Notes: generated from the letters alone by a model not told the origin. DNA of 64,000 nt from Alistipes putredinis DSM 17216 (GCF_000154465.1 NZ_DS499577.1:1052013-1116012); one strand, 5' to 3'. Counted from the stretch's first letter, positions 30,739-38,629 are shown. Numbers and translations are program-made.

Positions 30739-31521
30739 CTATTTCCCCACGAAAGCAAAGTAGATTTCAGCGAATTGTTCACCTGCGTATTTCGCCAGCG
30801 CGGACGATTTGAAGCAAAGGCGAGACCCGACAGCCGCATGCGTACTCGAGGGCGCGTTACGCGAATACGCATACGCAAAACCGGCAGACGAGCCGTCATC
30901 CGCATGACCGCCGAACAGGACAACTTTCTTGCGCTCCTCCTTGTCCATCTTGGCGATCTCCTCCTTGGTGTAGAGCCAAAACCACGGGAAGTAGCGGTAT
31001 TCGTCCTCGGTGAACTGCGGTGTCCAACCCTCGTTGAGAGCGGCGATAATGATGCGGAGTTTGAGGTAGGCTACGAGATCGGAGCTAATATCCGAATCGT
31101 CTTCGAGGAACAGATGCCGTTTGTGGTATTCTTTTACGAGCGGATGGTGCTCGCCGAGTTCCTTGAATGCGTCATCAAAGGTCTTGATGCGCTCCATGAT
31201 GTTTTTCGGGCGGAACATCTCCTTGCCGAAGAGATTTTCGAGCATCTTCTTGTTATCGGCATTGCCTTTCTTGTAGGCATCGAGCAGGTTGTTTTTCTCG
31301 ATGTAAATATTGTTTCCGTTCATTTTCAGTATGTTTTTTAATTCGTCTTGCGTAAAACATTTCGCGCATTCCATGATGAAGTGCGACAGATGCGCTTTGT
31401 CGCACCAATATCCGAGGCGGTTGCAGTCTGCGATATTCCTGACATCACGGTAAATCGTGAGTTCGACGAATATCTGTCCCTCTTCCTCCTTGCGGGTCTT
31501 GTCCTGCTTTACTATCAGCAT
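30739..31521 (-). CDS. Hypothetical phage protein
   Basis: 260 residues from the ATG at 31519-31521 (MLIVKQDKTRKEE...); a GTG start at 31542 overlapping the upstream stop is possible. Cys/His elements near YWCDKAHLSHF and AKCFTQDEL, long helices, then FGGHADDGSSAGFAYAYSRNAPSSTHAAVGSRLCFKSSALAKYAGEQFAEIY at the end. That C-terminal segment recurs in Bacteroidetes phage proteins of unknown function. The gene abuts the replication initiator, so a role in replication is possible. Confidence 0.65.
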   Translation of the reverse strand: MLIVKQDKTRKEEEGQIFVELTIYRDVRNIADCNRLGYWCDKAHLSHFIMECAKCFTQDELKNILKMNGNNIYIEKNNLLDAYKKGNADNKKMLENLFGKEMFRPKNIMERIKTFDDAFKELGEHHPLVKEYHKRHLFLEDDSDISSDLVAYLKLRIIIAALNEGWTPQFTEDEYRYFPWFWLYTKEEIAKMDKEERKKVVLFGGHADDGSSAGFAYAYSRNAPSSTHAAVGSRLCFKSSALAKYAGEQFAEIYFAFVGK

Positions 31522-31534
31522 TGCATTCGATTTT

Positions 31535-31759
31535 TTAATCACTCATATCGACATGGTGTACATTCTTGCATTGATCGCAGATATATACCACATCGTTACA
31601 CCGATACAGGTATTTGGAATTATCGAACTTCCGCCGGATATGCCCGGCTTCCCTACATTTTTTTAGTTCGGAAGCATTAAAATCGAGTTGCCATCCGAGG
31701 TCAGTATATCCCTTTGGCAAGACGAATTTGTTTCCGTTAGGGTTTGGTATTTTTTTCAT
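31535..31759 (-). CDS. Small zinc-ribbon protein
   Basis: 74 residues from the ATG at 31757-31759. Ends CNDVVYICDQCKNVHHVDMSD; the C-x(7)-C-x2-C-x3-HH pattern suggests zinc binding. The middle has KKCREAGHIRRKF. Overlaps the next gene by 23 bases. Unknown function. Confidence 0.6.
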   Translation of the reverse strand: MKKIPNPNGNKFVLPKGYTDLGWQLDFNASELKKCREAGHIRRKFDNSKYLYRCNDVVYICDQCKNVHHVDMSD

Positions 31760-31910
31760 TCTCAATTTTCTTTAATCGTGGAATAATCCTTTTTGTCAGT
31801 CTTACGGCATTGATGAGCCGCGTATTTCCGCTGTCTATCTGCACGTTTTCGAGTATCTGCGGCAGGTAGCGGATCAGCGTTGAAACTATATCGTTCGGCA
31901 CGGGTCGCAT
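31737..31910 (-). CDS. Hypothetical small protein
   Basis: 57 residues from the ATG at 31908-31910 (MRPVPNDIVSTLIRYLPQI...), helical and basic. The start lies one base from the metallo-beta-lactamase-fold stop; longer frames run into that gene. No family. Confidence 0.5.
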   Translation of the reverse strand: MRPVPNDIVSTLIRYLPQILENVQIDSGNTRLINAVRLTKRIIPRLKKIENEKNTKP

Positions 31911-31911
31911 A

Positions 31912-32649
31912 TCAGTAGGGCATTTTATCGAGATTGACCTCCAATCCTGCACGGGCGATATATGCCGGTTTTCCGGCGATTTGCCGAACTTCTTCGGCGA
32001 ATCCTTTGGCATTGCTGTTGCCGTCGGAGAGATGCAGTAAAATCACCTCATTTGCCGCCGATAGGTCGGTCGTCCGCAAAATCTCTTTCGTCGTCTGCAA
32101 TTCCATGTGCGAACCCAGCAGCCGTCCCCGCATGGCGGGAGGCATCCGCCCACTGTCGATATTGCGCTGCAAGATTGCATCGGAGTAGTTCGCCTCGATC
32201 ATGATGTGATTCAGGTTCGGCAGCCGGTATTCCAGCATCATCGTATCGGTGATGAAAAGCAGGCGTCCCATCTCCTGATGCTCGATGACGAACCCGACGC
32301 ACGGCACATCGTGGACGACCGGCAGTACGAAGACCTTGAAGCCTCCCACTTTGTAGCCGTGCATCGGTTCGATTATCTTGCAGAATACGCGATTTCTCGG
32401 ATTGGCGGCGTCGAATACATCGGCGAGAGCCAGTACGCGGATGCCGCAGGTGAGAAAGTCGTTCAACGACCTTGCATGATCTTCGTGTCGGTGAGATACG
32501 AGGCATCCTACCACCTTGCCGAGCTGCCAGCCGAGACCCTTTTTGATGTCGCGCATCGGTATTCCCGCCTCGACGATCAAAGTTTCATCGGCCGCTTCGA
32601 GGATGTAGCAGTTGCCCCGTGATGAACTCCCCAAACATTTCAAGATCAT
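31912..32649 (-). CDS. Metallo-beta-lactamase-fold hydrolase (YycJ-like)
   Basis: 245 residues. GSSSRGNCYIL at the start, the metal-binding SHRHEDHARSL, PVVHDVPCVGF, FITDTMM and ILLHLSDGNSN give the complete MBL metal site. YycJ/WalJ-type proteins are 5'-3' DNA nucleases. The order SbcC-like ATPase, RecT, MBL enzyme is a known phage recombination arrangement, in which the MBL enzyme may supply the exonuclease. 17 bases from recT. Confidence 0.85.
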   Translation of the reverse strand: MILKCLGSSSRGNCYILEAADETLIVEAGIPMRDIKKGLGWQLGKVVGCLVSHRHEDHARSLNDFLTCGIRVLALADVFDAANPRNRVFCKIIEPMHGYKVGGFKVFVLPVVHDVPCVGFVIEHQEMGRLLFITDTMMLEYRLPNLNHIMIEANYSDAILQRNIDSGRMPPAMRGRLLGSHMELQTTKEILRTTDLSAANEVILLHLSDGNSNAKGFAEEVRQIAGKPAYIARAGLEVNLDKMPY

Positions 32650-32666
32650 ACTCTCGTGCCGTCAGA

Positions 32667-33596
32667 TCAGTATTCAGGTGCAGGAGCGGGTGCGGCCTGC
32701 TCCGATCCGGTTTCCTTGACTTCCCCCGTTTCCGTATCGACCTCCTCGTATTCCGTTGCCGAGAGATCGACCGTCTGCGCTGCGGCATTATCGAGCGTGT
32801 CGTTGCGGTTCGACATGGCCTCATCCTCGACATCGTGAGCCATCGCGTTCTGCATCTCGACGGAGAGATAGCCGTATTTCGACAGCAGGCGGCGAATCAC
32901 CGTTTTCAGAGCCATGTCGTTGAAGTTGCCCTCCCATCCGACTTTCTTGCCGATGATGCCGTCGTTGGCTTTGGCGATGAGCTGCGCGACGGTCGTTTCT
33001 TTCTTCACGGAGGGAGAATACCGCTTGGCGTAGGCGGCCATATCCTCGACGGTTACATAGAGCGTCTTGGAAAAGCCGTTGAGCAGCTCGAAATAGCAGA
33101 AGTAGCCGATGATCTTGTCGGAGGTCTTTTCGCCGTCGAAAGCGATCTCTCCCGTGAGCTTGTTCACCTTGCGGACTTCGCCCTCATAGACTACATCGGC
33201 ATTGATCGTCCGGTACTGCCCCGTTCGCATGGCGAGCTGGATATAGCCCTTGTAGCCGGGGATGAACGTCGGCGTCGGAACTTTGATCCATTCCTCGCGT
33301 CCGGTCTGCTCGTTGGTTACTTTTACCGAGTTGTTGTAAACCACGATGTAGGCGAAACCGAGGGCCTTGTTCAGAGGTAGGCGGAGGGTTGCCGCGCGGA
33401 GTGCTTCGATGATGATTGCCGAGGGCTTGCAGGTCTGCAAGGATTTGTCGCCCGTATAGAGGTCGATGAGCGATGCGACGAACGTATCCTTGTGCTCGCC
33501 GAGGGCGTTCTTGAACTGCTCCTGTATTGACGGAGCATTGATTGTTGCTTTGAGCAGATCGACGGGGCGATCCTGCTTTGCGATTGCTTGATTCAT
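32667..33596 (-). CDS. recT: RecT single-strand annealing protein
   Basis: 309 residues. Family landmarks: TCKPSAIIIEALRAATLRLPLNKALGFAYIVVYNN, PTFIPGYKGYIQLAMRTGQY, ADVVYEGEV and NDMALKTVIRRLLSKYG. The C-terminal about 50 residues are an acidic, Ala/Pro-rich tail. RecT binds ssDNA ends and anneals homologous strands with a partner exonuclease; here the MBL-fold protein or the SbcC-like ATPase is the likely partner. Length normal. Confidence 0.93.
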   Translation of the reverse strand: MNQAIAKQDRPVDLLKATINAPSIQEQFKNALGEHKDTFVASLIDLYTGDKSLQTCKPSAIIIEALRAATLRLPLNKALGFAYIVVYNNSVKVTNEQTGREEWIKVPTPTFIPGYKGYIQLAMRTGQYRTINADVVYEGEVRKVNKLTGEIAFDGEKTSDKIIGYFCYFELLNGFSKTLYVTVEDMAAYAKRYSPSVKKETTVAQLIAKANDGIIGKKVGWEGNFNDMALKTVIRRLLSKYGYLSVEMQNAMAHDVEDEAMSNRNDTLDNAAAQTVDLSATEYEEVDTETGEVKETGSEQAAPAPAPEY

Positions 33597-33616
33597 TGTA
33601 AGGTTGATTTTGAATG

Positions 33617-33901
33617 TTAATTTTCTGCGAGTTTTTTAAGAGCGGCGAGTTTTGCACTGAGAGACACGACTTCTGCCATGTTGGGCCGTTCGATGAATGC
33701 GGCCATGCTTTCGATTAGCCTTTTGCCGCTTCCCATGATCGCTATACATTGGGCCGTCATGTCGCTGTCTTGCGGCTTCTCGTTTACGAGGAGGATGCAA
33801 GACCTCTCATTGCCCCCCCCCTCCTGCATCAGCGTTTCGATCTCTTTTACCATCTCCTCCACGCGGAGGATAAATGCGCTTTTCTGTTCTTCGGTTTTCA
33901 T
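33617..33901 (-). CDS. Hypothetical coiled-coil protein with poly-G tract
   Basis: 94 residues from the ATG at 33899-33901, following an AATTCAACGCA leader (about 33905-33914). N-terminal helix (FILRVEEMVKEIETLMQ), Gly3 encoded by a G9 tract (33813-33821), then ILLVNEKPQDSDMTAQCIAIMGSGKRLIESMAAF. Composition like small accessory proteins between recT and the SbcC-like gene. Function unknown. An upstream in-frame extension is rejected because it overlaps the ATPase gene. Confidence 0.65.
   Translation of the reverse strand: MKTEEQKSAFILRVEEMVKEIETLMQEGGGNERSCILLVNEKPQDSDMTAQCIAIMGSGKRLIESMAAFIERPNMAEVVSLSAKLAALKKLAEN
33813..33821 (-). repeat. Poly-G(9) tract in the recT-operon gene
   Basis: Nine consecutive C on the plus strand; coding context GAG then the G run (QEGGGNERS), much like the methyltransferase tract (SEGGGRSK). 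Third G9 tract of the prophage. Confidence 0.8.
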
Positions 33902-33930
33902 AATTGCGTTGAATTTTAAGTGAATGATTA

Positions 33931-35916
33931 TTAGTCGAAAAGGCTCTTCGGTTGAGCCGGATTTCCGTTGTGCTTGATGACGAGCTTGTCGTCGAGCGAT
34001 ACGAACAGGCGGATAACCTGCGATTGTGTCGGATGCAGGGTATTGACGCTTTCCGAACCATCGGCGAAAATCGGGGCGGAAATGCCCTCGAAACGGCATA
34101 TCGCGTTGATGATGTCGATACCCGCGTTGAATTGCCCTGCGGTATTGGCATCGGAGAACGGCACGCCGTTCACCATTGCTTCGCACGTTTCCACTTCACC
34201 TCCGTTGATCTGTGTCTCGAAGAGGCGGAACTTCACGAAGTCGAACAGCCCGTTGATCTTGCTTTCGATGGCCTCCGTGCGGGCTTTCGAGAAAGCTGCC
34301 ATCGTGAACTCGATACCCTCCAACTGCGCGAGTTCTTCCGACTGCATCCGGAGAGACTTTTCGAGTTCGGCGATGCGCTGGTTATTCTTCTCGATCTGTT
34401 CGCGCTTCATCAGCCGCGATTTGAGCGCGTCGATTCCGACGGTAAGAGAATCGCGTCCCTCGCGTAAAAAATCATCCTCTGTGGCGGCTATGGGCTGCGA
34501 AACTTCCTTTTCGAGTTCTGCGATCTGTTCTCCGAGTGCTATATACTCGGTGTTGGCCGCGATGGTCGGGGTGGCGTCGGGTTCGATGAGTTTTGCCGTG
34601 AGGATGCCGCTCATTTCGATTTCGGAGATGATAGATACCTGCTCGGCGATCTTTTCCTCGATTTCGCTGATATATTGATTCACCTCCTCCATGCGGAGTT
34701 TGTTCTCCTTGCCGCGACGATTGTTCTCTTCGAGGTCGGCGGCATTCCGGCGATTGAAGTTCTCGGTAATCTCCTGCTGGCGGCTCTCGATCTCCTCGAT
34801 CTCGAAACGGCGCTTGCAGGTCGGGCAAATAAACTCGTTCTCATCGAATACGAGCTTGCGGGCATTGATTGATTGCCATTGCTTGATAAGCTCGGCGCGG
34901 CGATCGGTGCATACCTCTACCTCTCGGCGGGCATTGGCGAGGTCGCGCTCGGCGGCGGCTTTGTCGCGCTTCGCCCGCTCCAAATCCTCGGCAGCGGCCC
35001 GCTGCTTGGCCTTGTCGGAACGGTAGAGGGCCTGTACTTCGTCCTTGATTTTGAGTTCGAGGGCCAGCCGTTCGTTTTTCAGGTCGCTGATTTTGCGCAC
35101 CGTTGCAAGCCGTTCCTCATTCGCGGCGGCATAGGCTTTCGATGCGTCGTTAATCTGTTCCTCGACCTTTGCGAGTGCCTCTTGTTTTTGGCGGAGTTCT
35201 TCTTCGAGGGCCGCCCAATCCTCCGCCTCCGGCACATCGCGGCGGCGTTCGTCGATACGTTCGGGGATGGCCTCGATTTCGGTTTTCAGACGGCGTTTTT
35301 TCGCGGCGATCTCTTTCTTGTATTCCTCCATCGTCTTACCCGTGAGCGAGGCAAGGAGGGCCGCAAAATCGGCATTTCCGGCGGCTATCTCCTCGTCGGT
35401 GATACCTCCGGCCATACGGAAGAGCATCGACCGCTGCGTATCTACCGACTGCGATGTGAAGTAGAGGGGATTGGTGATGAACTTGAATACCTGTTCGGGA
35501 CAGATGGCGGCGATCTTCTCGTTCCACTCCTTGACCGAGCAGGGTACGTTGTTGTAGAGGCGTTCCTCTTCATGTCCGACGAACTCCTCGACCGCCGAGC
35601 CGCGTTTCTTCGTCCATTTTTCATTGAACCGACGGCAGAGGGTTACGACCTCGCCATCGACCAGCAGGACGGCCGATACCTCGTGCGGGAGTTTCGGGAT
35701 GATGTTTCCGGCCTCGTCGTAGGTCTTGATGCCGAACTGTTTTCTGTCCTCGCTGTTCTTGCCGAACAGGAGCCATGTGAACCCGTCGAAGATCGAAGTT
35801 TTGCCGATGCCGTTGCGCCCGTAAATCTCCGTGAGCGCGGGGTCGAACTCGACCGTCAGATTACGCAGTCCCTTGAAATTGAGGAGCCTGATTTCTTTAA
35901 TGATTACCGTTTTCAT
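33931..35916 (-). CDS. SbcC/RecF-like AAA ATPase
   Basis: 661 residues. N-terminal Walker A EIYGRNGIGKTSIFDGFTWLLFG (about residue 32-54), a long coiled coil broken by a CPTCKRRF half zinc hook (about residue 370), a second coiled coil, and a degenerate C-terminal ABC half (VPFSDANTAGQFNAGIDIINA and APIFADGSESVN). This is an SMC-type DNA end-processing ATPase, shorter than bacterial SbcC (about 1,000 residues) as usual in phages. With RecT and the MBL-fold enzyme it probably forms the recombination module. Start follows the AATTCAACGCA leader. Confidence 0.88.
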   Translation of the reverse strand: MKTVIIKEIRLLNFKGLRNLTVEFDPALTEIYGRNGIGKTSIFDGFTWLLFGKNSEDRKQFGIKTYDEAGNIIPKLPHEVSAVLLVDGEVVTLCRRFNEKWTKKRGSAVEEFVGHEEERLYNNVPCSVKEWNEKIAAICPEQVFKFITNPLYFTSQSVDTQRSMLFRMAGGITDEEIAAGNADFAALLASLTGKTMEEYKKEIAAKKRRLKTEIEAIPERIDERRRDVPEAEDWAALEEELRQKQEALAKVEEQINDASKAYAAANEERLATVRKISDLKNERLALELKIKDEVQALYRSDKAKQRAAAEDLERAKRDKAAAERDLANARREVEVCTDRRAELIKQWQSINARKLVFDENEFICPTCKRRFEIEEIESRQQEITENFNRRNAADLEENNRRGKENKLRMEEVNQYISEIEEKIAEQVSIISEIEMSGILTAKLIEPDATPTIAANTEYIALGEQIAELEKEVSQPIAATEDDFLREGRDSLTVGIDALKSRLMKREQIEKNNQRIAELEKSLRMQSEELAQLEGIEFTMAAFSKARTEAIESKINGLFDFVKFRLFETQINGGEVETCEAMVNGVPFSDANTAGQFNAGIDIINAICRFEGISAPIFADGSESVNTLHPTQSQVIRLFVSLDDKLVIKHNGNPAQPKSLFD

Positions 35917-35934
35917 TTGCGTTGAATTGAATGT

Positions 35935-36174
35935 TTACTGAATACTCTCGATGTAATATTGAGCGACCCTTTTCCCCGTCGTCGTCTCAACCCTCGTCGC
36001 TTTGAATTTGATTTCGGGATGGCTTTTCCGCAGGTCGCTGATGCGCGATGCGAGCCTCATGCACCCGAAGAGCCGCAATGCTTCGAGGCTCGTGATCCGG
36101 CTGCCGTTCAGCAAGTAGGCGAGTATGCGCTTGCATTGGCTTTCGGATTCCTGAATATTAGGGTTGTCGTTCAT
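35935..36174 (-). CDS. Winged helix-turn-helix protein
   Basis: 79 residues. 'QCKRILAYLLNGSRITSLEALRLFGCMRLASRISDLRK' is the typical helix-turn-helix of the HTH_39 type that recurs in Bacteroidetes phages; the tail has a beta hairpin (TTTGKRVAQYYIES). A DNA-binding role is likely; the target is unknown. 18 bases upstream of the SbcC-like start. Confidence 0.8.
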   Translation of the reverse strand: MNDNPNIQESESQCKRILAYLLNGSRITSLEALRLFGCMRLASRISDLRKSHPEIKFKATRVETTTGKRVAQYYIESIQ

Positions 36175-36181
36175 ATCTCTG

Positions 36182-36454
36182 CTATTTATGCGTTACGGCG
36201 TAGGTCGTGCCCCTGCTGCGGATTTCATCGTCGGTCGGGACGCGGGATTGAAGCTGCCATGCTTCGATCTCCTTTTTCCTGAAATAGATTTTGTTGCCCT
36301 GCTTGTAGTGCGGAATCTTCTTTGCACTCGTCAAATGCCGCACGCGGCTTTCGGATATGCCGAGCAACAGGGCGATCTCCGAGGTATTGAGCACCTCTTT
36401 CGAACCGAGAAGTAGAAGCCGCTCGATACGTTCCAATCTTTCCTCTACTCCCAT
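36182..36454 (-). CDS. Excisionase-type HTH protein
   Basis: 90 residues from the ATG at 36452-36454. KEVLNTSEIALLLGISESRVRHLTSAKKIPHYKQGNKIYFRKKEIEAWQ is the HTH_17/excisionase winged-helix motif (includes 'YKQGNKIYFRKKEIEAW'). Such proteins bend DNA for excision or act as regulators. It lies in the immunity-adjacent region, not next to the integrase, so an excision role is not certain. Confidence 0.75.
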   Translation of the reverse strand: MGVEERLERIERLLLLGSKEVLNTSEIALLLGISESRVRHLTSAKKIPHYKQGNKIYFRKKEIEAWQLQSRVPTDDEIRSRGTTYAVTHK

Positions 36455-36693
36455 GTGTCGTCCTCCTCCTGCATCGTTTTCGACATTTCGGGAATCAGCC
36501 CGCGAGCGTCCCAATAGTCGCACATCCGAAAGATGAGATACCAAGCCCCGAATCCGATGATCTTCGGGATTATCAGGGCGAGCAGCCATGCTCCGAGCGG
36601 TTGGTCGTCTATGGGGACGGAGAATGTCCCGATAACGGCGATCATACCGACGACCATCAGAACGTAGTATCGCCAATTCAGCAGAGCTTTCAT
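36445..36693 (-). CDS. Small two-helix membrane protein
   Basis: 82 residues. Two hydrophobic helices: YYVLMVVGMIAVIGTFSV and LGAWLLALIIPKIIGFGAWYLIF, with a soluble acidic C-terminus. Overlaps neighbours by 10 and 4 bases. Could be a superinfection-exclusion or toxin-like phage membrane protein, but there is no recognised family. Confidence 0.6.
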   Translation of the reverse strand: MKALLNWRYYVLMVVGMIAVIGTFSVPIDDQPLGAWLLALIIPKIIGFGAWYLIFRMCDYWDARGLIPEMSKTMQEEDDTWE

Positions 36694-36935
36694 ATTTCAT
36701 TGGATTGCACCTCCGATTTTGGGAAGAGGCCGTTTATATTCAGGTTGTAGCGACGGGCTATGATACTCTGCGTCAGCTCGTCGGGGACTTGCCGACCGCA
36801 GAGCCACATCTTGACCGTATTCTCGGAACGATGCGTGAGCGCAGCGATCTCGGCGATGAAATTCTGCGCGGGCGTCGGCTTCTTTTTCTGCTCCGCATAG
36901 AGGTCGAAAAATGATTTTTTCTCTGTTCTGCTCAT
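36690..36935 (-). CDS. Cro-like HTH regulator
   Basis: 81 residues from the ATG at 36933-36935. 'NFIAEIAALTHRSENTVKMWLCGRQVPDELTQSIIARRYNL' is a helix-turn-helix with the spacing of Cro/repressor proteins. It is the first leftward gene of the divergent control region (36936-37153) opposite another HTH gene, so it is probably part of the lysis-lysogeny switch. Confidence 0.65.
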   Translation of the reverse strand: MSRTEKKSFFDLYAEQKKKPTPAQNFIAEIAALTHRSENTVKMWLCGRQVPDELTQSIIARRYNLNINGLFPKSEVQSNEI

Positions 36936-36956
36936 ATTTCGTCGATAATTATTCAC

Positions 36957-36983
36957 TTGTTAGGTACTATTTTTATATATTTG
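36957..36983 (+). promoter_or_regulatory. Promoter with TAGGTA element in the immunity control region
   Basis: TAGGTA (36961-36966), nine bases, then TATATTTG (36976-36983) reproduces the arrangement of the promoter at 20451-20480; the nine-base spacer CTATTTTTA is identical. It faces the rightward regulatory genes, with a long leader of about 160 bases to 37154. Confidence 0.6.
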
Positions 36984-37067
36984 CACCCGACGGATTTTAT
37001 TGATGCGTCAATATCTTCCCGTATTGCAAGGGCAAAGATAAATACTTTTGTTTGGATAACCAACATA

Positions 37068-37090
37068 TTTCTTTGTTTTCTGCAAAGAAA
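37068..37090. promoter_or_regulatory. Inverted repeat, possible operator
   Basis: TTTCTTTG (37068-37075) and CAAAGAAA (37083-37090) form a perfect 8-bp inverted repeat with a 7-base centre in the divergent region between the two HTH genes. Its place between divergent regulators suggests an operator for one of them. No terminator context. Confidence 0.45.
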
Positions 37091-37153
37091 AATATTTGGC
37101 ATAGATTGGGATTTGCGTTTGAATAAGAATAACATTGTGATATACAAACATAT

Positions 37154-37495
37154 ATGACAGGACAGAAGATAAAGGACATACTTCGCTCGGAGGGCATCAC
37201 AATTGCGGATGTTGCGCGGATGCTCGGACATAATGGGGATCAACGTCTGCATAGTGCCCTGAAATCCGAGGATGTCAAAAGTGGGTTGATCGAGGATATT
37301 GCCCGTGTTACCAACAAAAGTGTTTGTTATTTCTATGAGGGTAGCGGGAATACGGTAGCGACGGATCACGGTATCGCGGTATCGGGTGATTCGAATCAGA
37401 TCAATGCGCTGTCGGAGAAATTCATCGCCCTGCTCGAAAAAAAGGACGAGCAGATGGATCGGCTCATCGGGATTATAGAAAAGAATAATAAATAG
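37154..37495 (+). CDS. XRE-type HTH repressor-like protein
   Basis: 113 residues. The N-terminal HTH (GQKIKDILRSEGITIADVARMLGHNGDQRLHSALKSEDV) is Xre-like. A linker and a C-terminal coiled coil (EKFIALLEKKDEQMDRLIGII) probably mediate oligomerisation. First gene of a rightward operon with the DinD homologue. A lysogenic regulator is likely. There is no LexA-type protease domain for self-cleavage. Confidence 0.8.
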   Translation: MTGQKIKDILRSEGITIADVARMLGHNGDQRLHSALKSEDVKSGLIEDIARVTNKSVCYFYEGSGNTVATDHGIAVSGDSNQINALSEKFIALLEKKDEQMDRLIGIIEKNNK

Positions 37496-37506
37496 AGGTC
37501 GGATAT

Positions 37507-38337
37507 ATGAAAACAGAAGAGATAAAGGAGTTGTTCGAGCAGTTCGAATCTATCGCCAATGAGTATGAGGGGATCGAATGTTGGAGTGCGCGAGAACTTT
37601 GCGGGCTTCTCGGCTATTCGAAGTGGGAAAAATTCTACAATGTAATCGAAAAGGCGCGGGATGCGTGTGTAAACGCAGGAGAGCATGTCGAGGATCATTT
37701 TCCCCGCGTCGGGAAAATGATCGAACTTGCCAAAGGTGCGCAGCGCGAGATTGATGATTATATGCTGACCCGCTATGCCTGCTACCTGATTGCGCAGAAC
37801 GGCGATCCCCGCAAGCCGCAGATCGCATTTGCACAAAACTATTTCGCTGTGCAGACCCGTAGAGCGGAGTTGGTGCAGCAGAGAATCCTCGATTACGAAC
37901 GGGTGCAGGCTCGCGCGAAGCTGGCAGAAACCGAAAAACGACTGTCAGGCGTCCTGTATGAGCGCGGCGTCGATAGCCGGGGTTTTGCGATTATCCGGTC
38001 GAAAGGGGATAGGGCTTTGTTCCATCTTGATACAGCATTGGTAAAGCGCAAACTCGGTGCACCCGATTCCCGTCCGCTGGCCGACTTTCTGCCGACGATC
38101 GGTATCAAAGCGAAAGATTTTGCCGCCGAAATGACCTCTGTAAATGCCGAGCAGAAGAATTTGCACGGACAGATGGCGATAGAAAAGGAGCATGTCGATA
38201 ACAACGTCGCCGTCCGCAATATGCTTTTGAGCCGGGGTATCGTCCCCGAACAGCTCCCTGCGGGCGAAGATGTGAAGAAAGTCGAACGACGGCTTAAATC
38301 GGAGGAAAAGACGCTAATCAAGGGGAAGAAGAAATGA
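37507..38337 (+). CDS. dinD: DinD-like (BRO-N) DNA-damage-inducible protein
   Basis: 276 residues. The N-terminal DinD/BRO-N domain includes CWSARELCGLLGYSKWEKFYNVIEKARDACVNAG and YMLTRYACYLIAQNGDPRKPQIAFAQNYFAVQTRRAEL, which are diagnostic. The C-terminal region includes RGFAIIRSKGDRALFHLDTALVKRKLG and a helical tail with NVAVRNMLLSRGIVPEQLP. DinD is SOS-linked and affects RecA filaments in E. coli. Here, in the immunity operon, it may link induction to host damage response or act as anti-RecA. Overlaps the next gene by 4 bases. Confidence 0.88.
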   Translation: MKTEEIKELFEQFESIANEYEGIECWSARELCGLLGYSKWEKFYNVIEKARDACVNAGEHVEDHFPRVGKMIELAKGAQREIDDYMLTRYACYLIAQNGDPRKPQIAFAQNYFAVQTRRAELVQQRILDYERVQARAKLAETEKRLSGVLYERGVDSRGFAIIRSKGDRALFHLDTALVKRKLGAPDSRPLADFLPTIGIKAKDFAAEMTSVNAEQKNLHGQMAIEKEHVDNNVAVRNMLLSRGIVPEQLPAGEDVKKVERRLKSEEKTLIKGKKK

Positions 38338-38603
38338 GCCGCAGACGGGTTTACAGCGACAATACGTTGGCTATTATGGAGCGGTTTTTCACGGCGTTCG
38401 ACATTGCCGTACAGAATCGGCTGATAAAGAGTATCGCCGAATATTGCCGGGATAATTCGATAGCTCCGCCTCATTTCTATACGCAGCGTAAAGACCGCAA
38501 TCGTGGCTATTTCGAGGTCGGATGGCTCGTTCCGCTGGTTCGGGATTGCGGCATATCCGCGACATGGCTCCTGACCGGACGGGGCATGATGTTCCAGCAA
38601 TAG
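38334..38603 (+). CDS. Small regulator-like protein
   Basis: 89 residues. Ends CGISATWLLTGRGMMFQQ, the tail seen at the end of the HTH domain in many phage repressors ('vs..WLltG.g.m'); the upstream part is helical. It overlaps dinD by 4 bases and ends 2 bases before a terminator. Possibly an accessory regulator, or remnant of a repressor. Confidence 0.6.
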   Translation: MSRRRVYSDNTLAIMERFFTAFDIAVQNRLIKSIAEYCRDNSIAPPHFYTQRKDRNRGYFEVGWLVPLVRDCGISATWLLTGRGMMFQQ

Positions 38604-38605
38604 AA

Positions 38606-38629
38606 AAAGGCATCGAAACCGATGCCTTT
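38606..38629. terminator. Bidirectional intrinsic terminator
   Basis: AAAGGCATCG and CGATGCCTTT form a perfect 10-bp stem with a 4-base loop, placed between the convergent regulatory operon and integrase, with A/T runs on both sides. Confidence 0.85.

Noticed and set aside
19708..33821. G9 tracts as plain assembly errors.
   Set aside because: All three keep their genes in frame and give sensible proteins, so I treat them as real, but slippage errors in length cannot be excluded.
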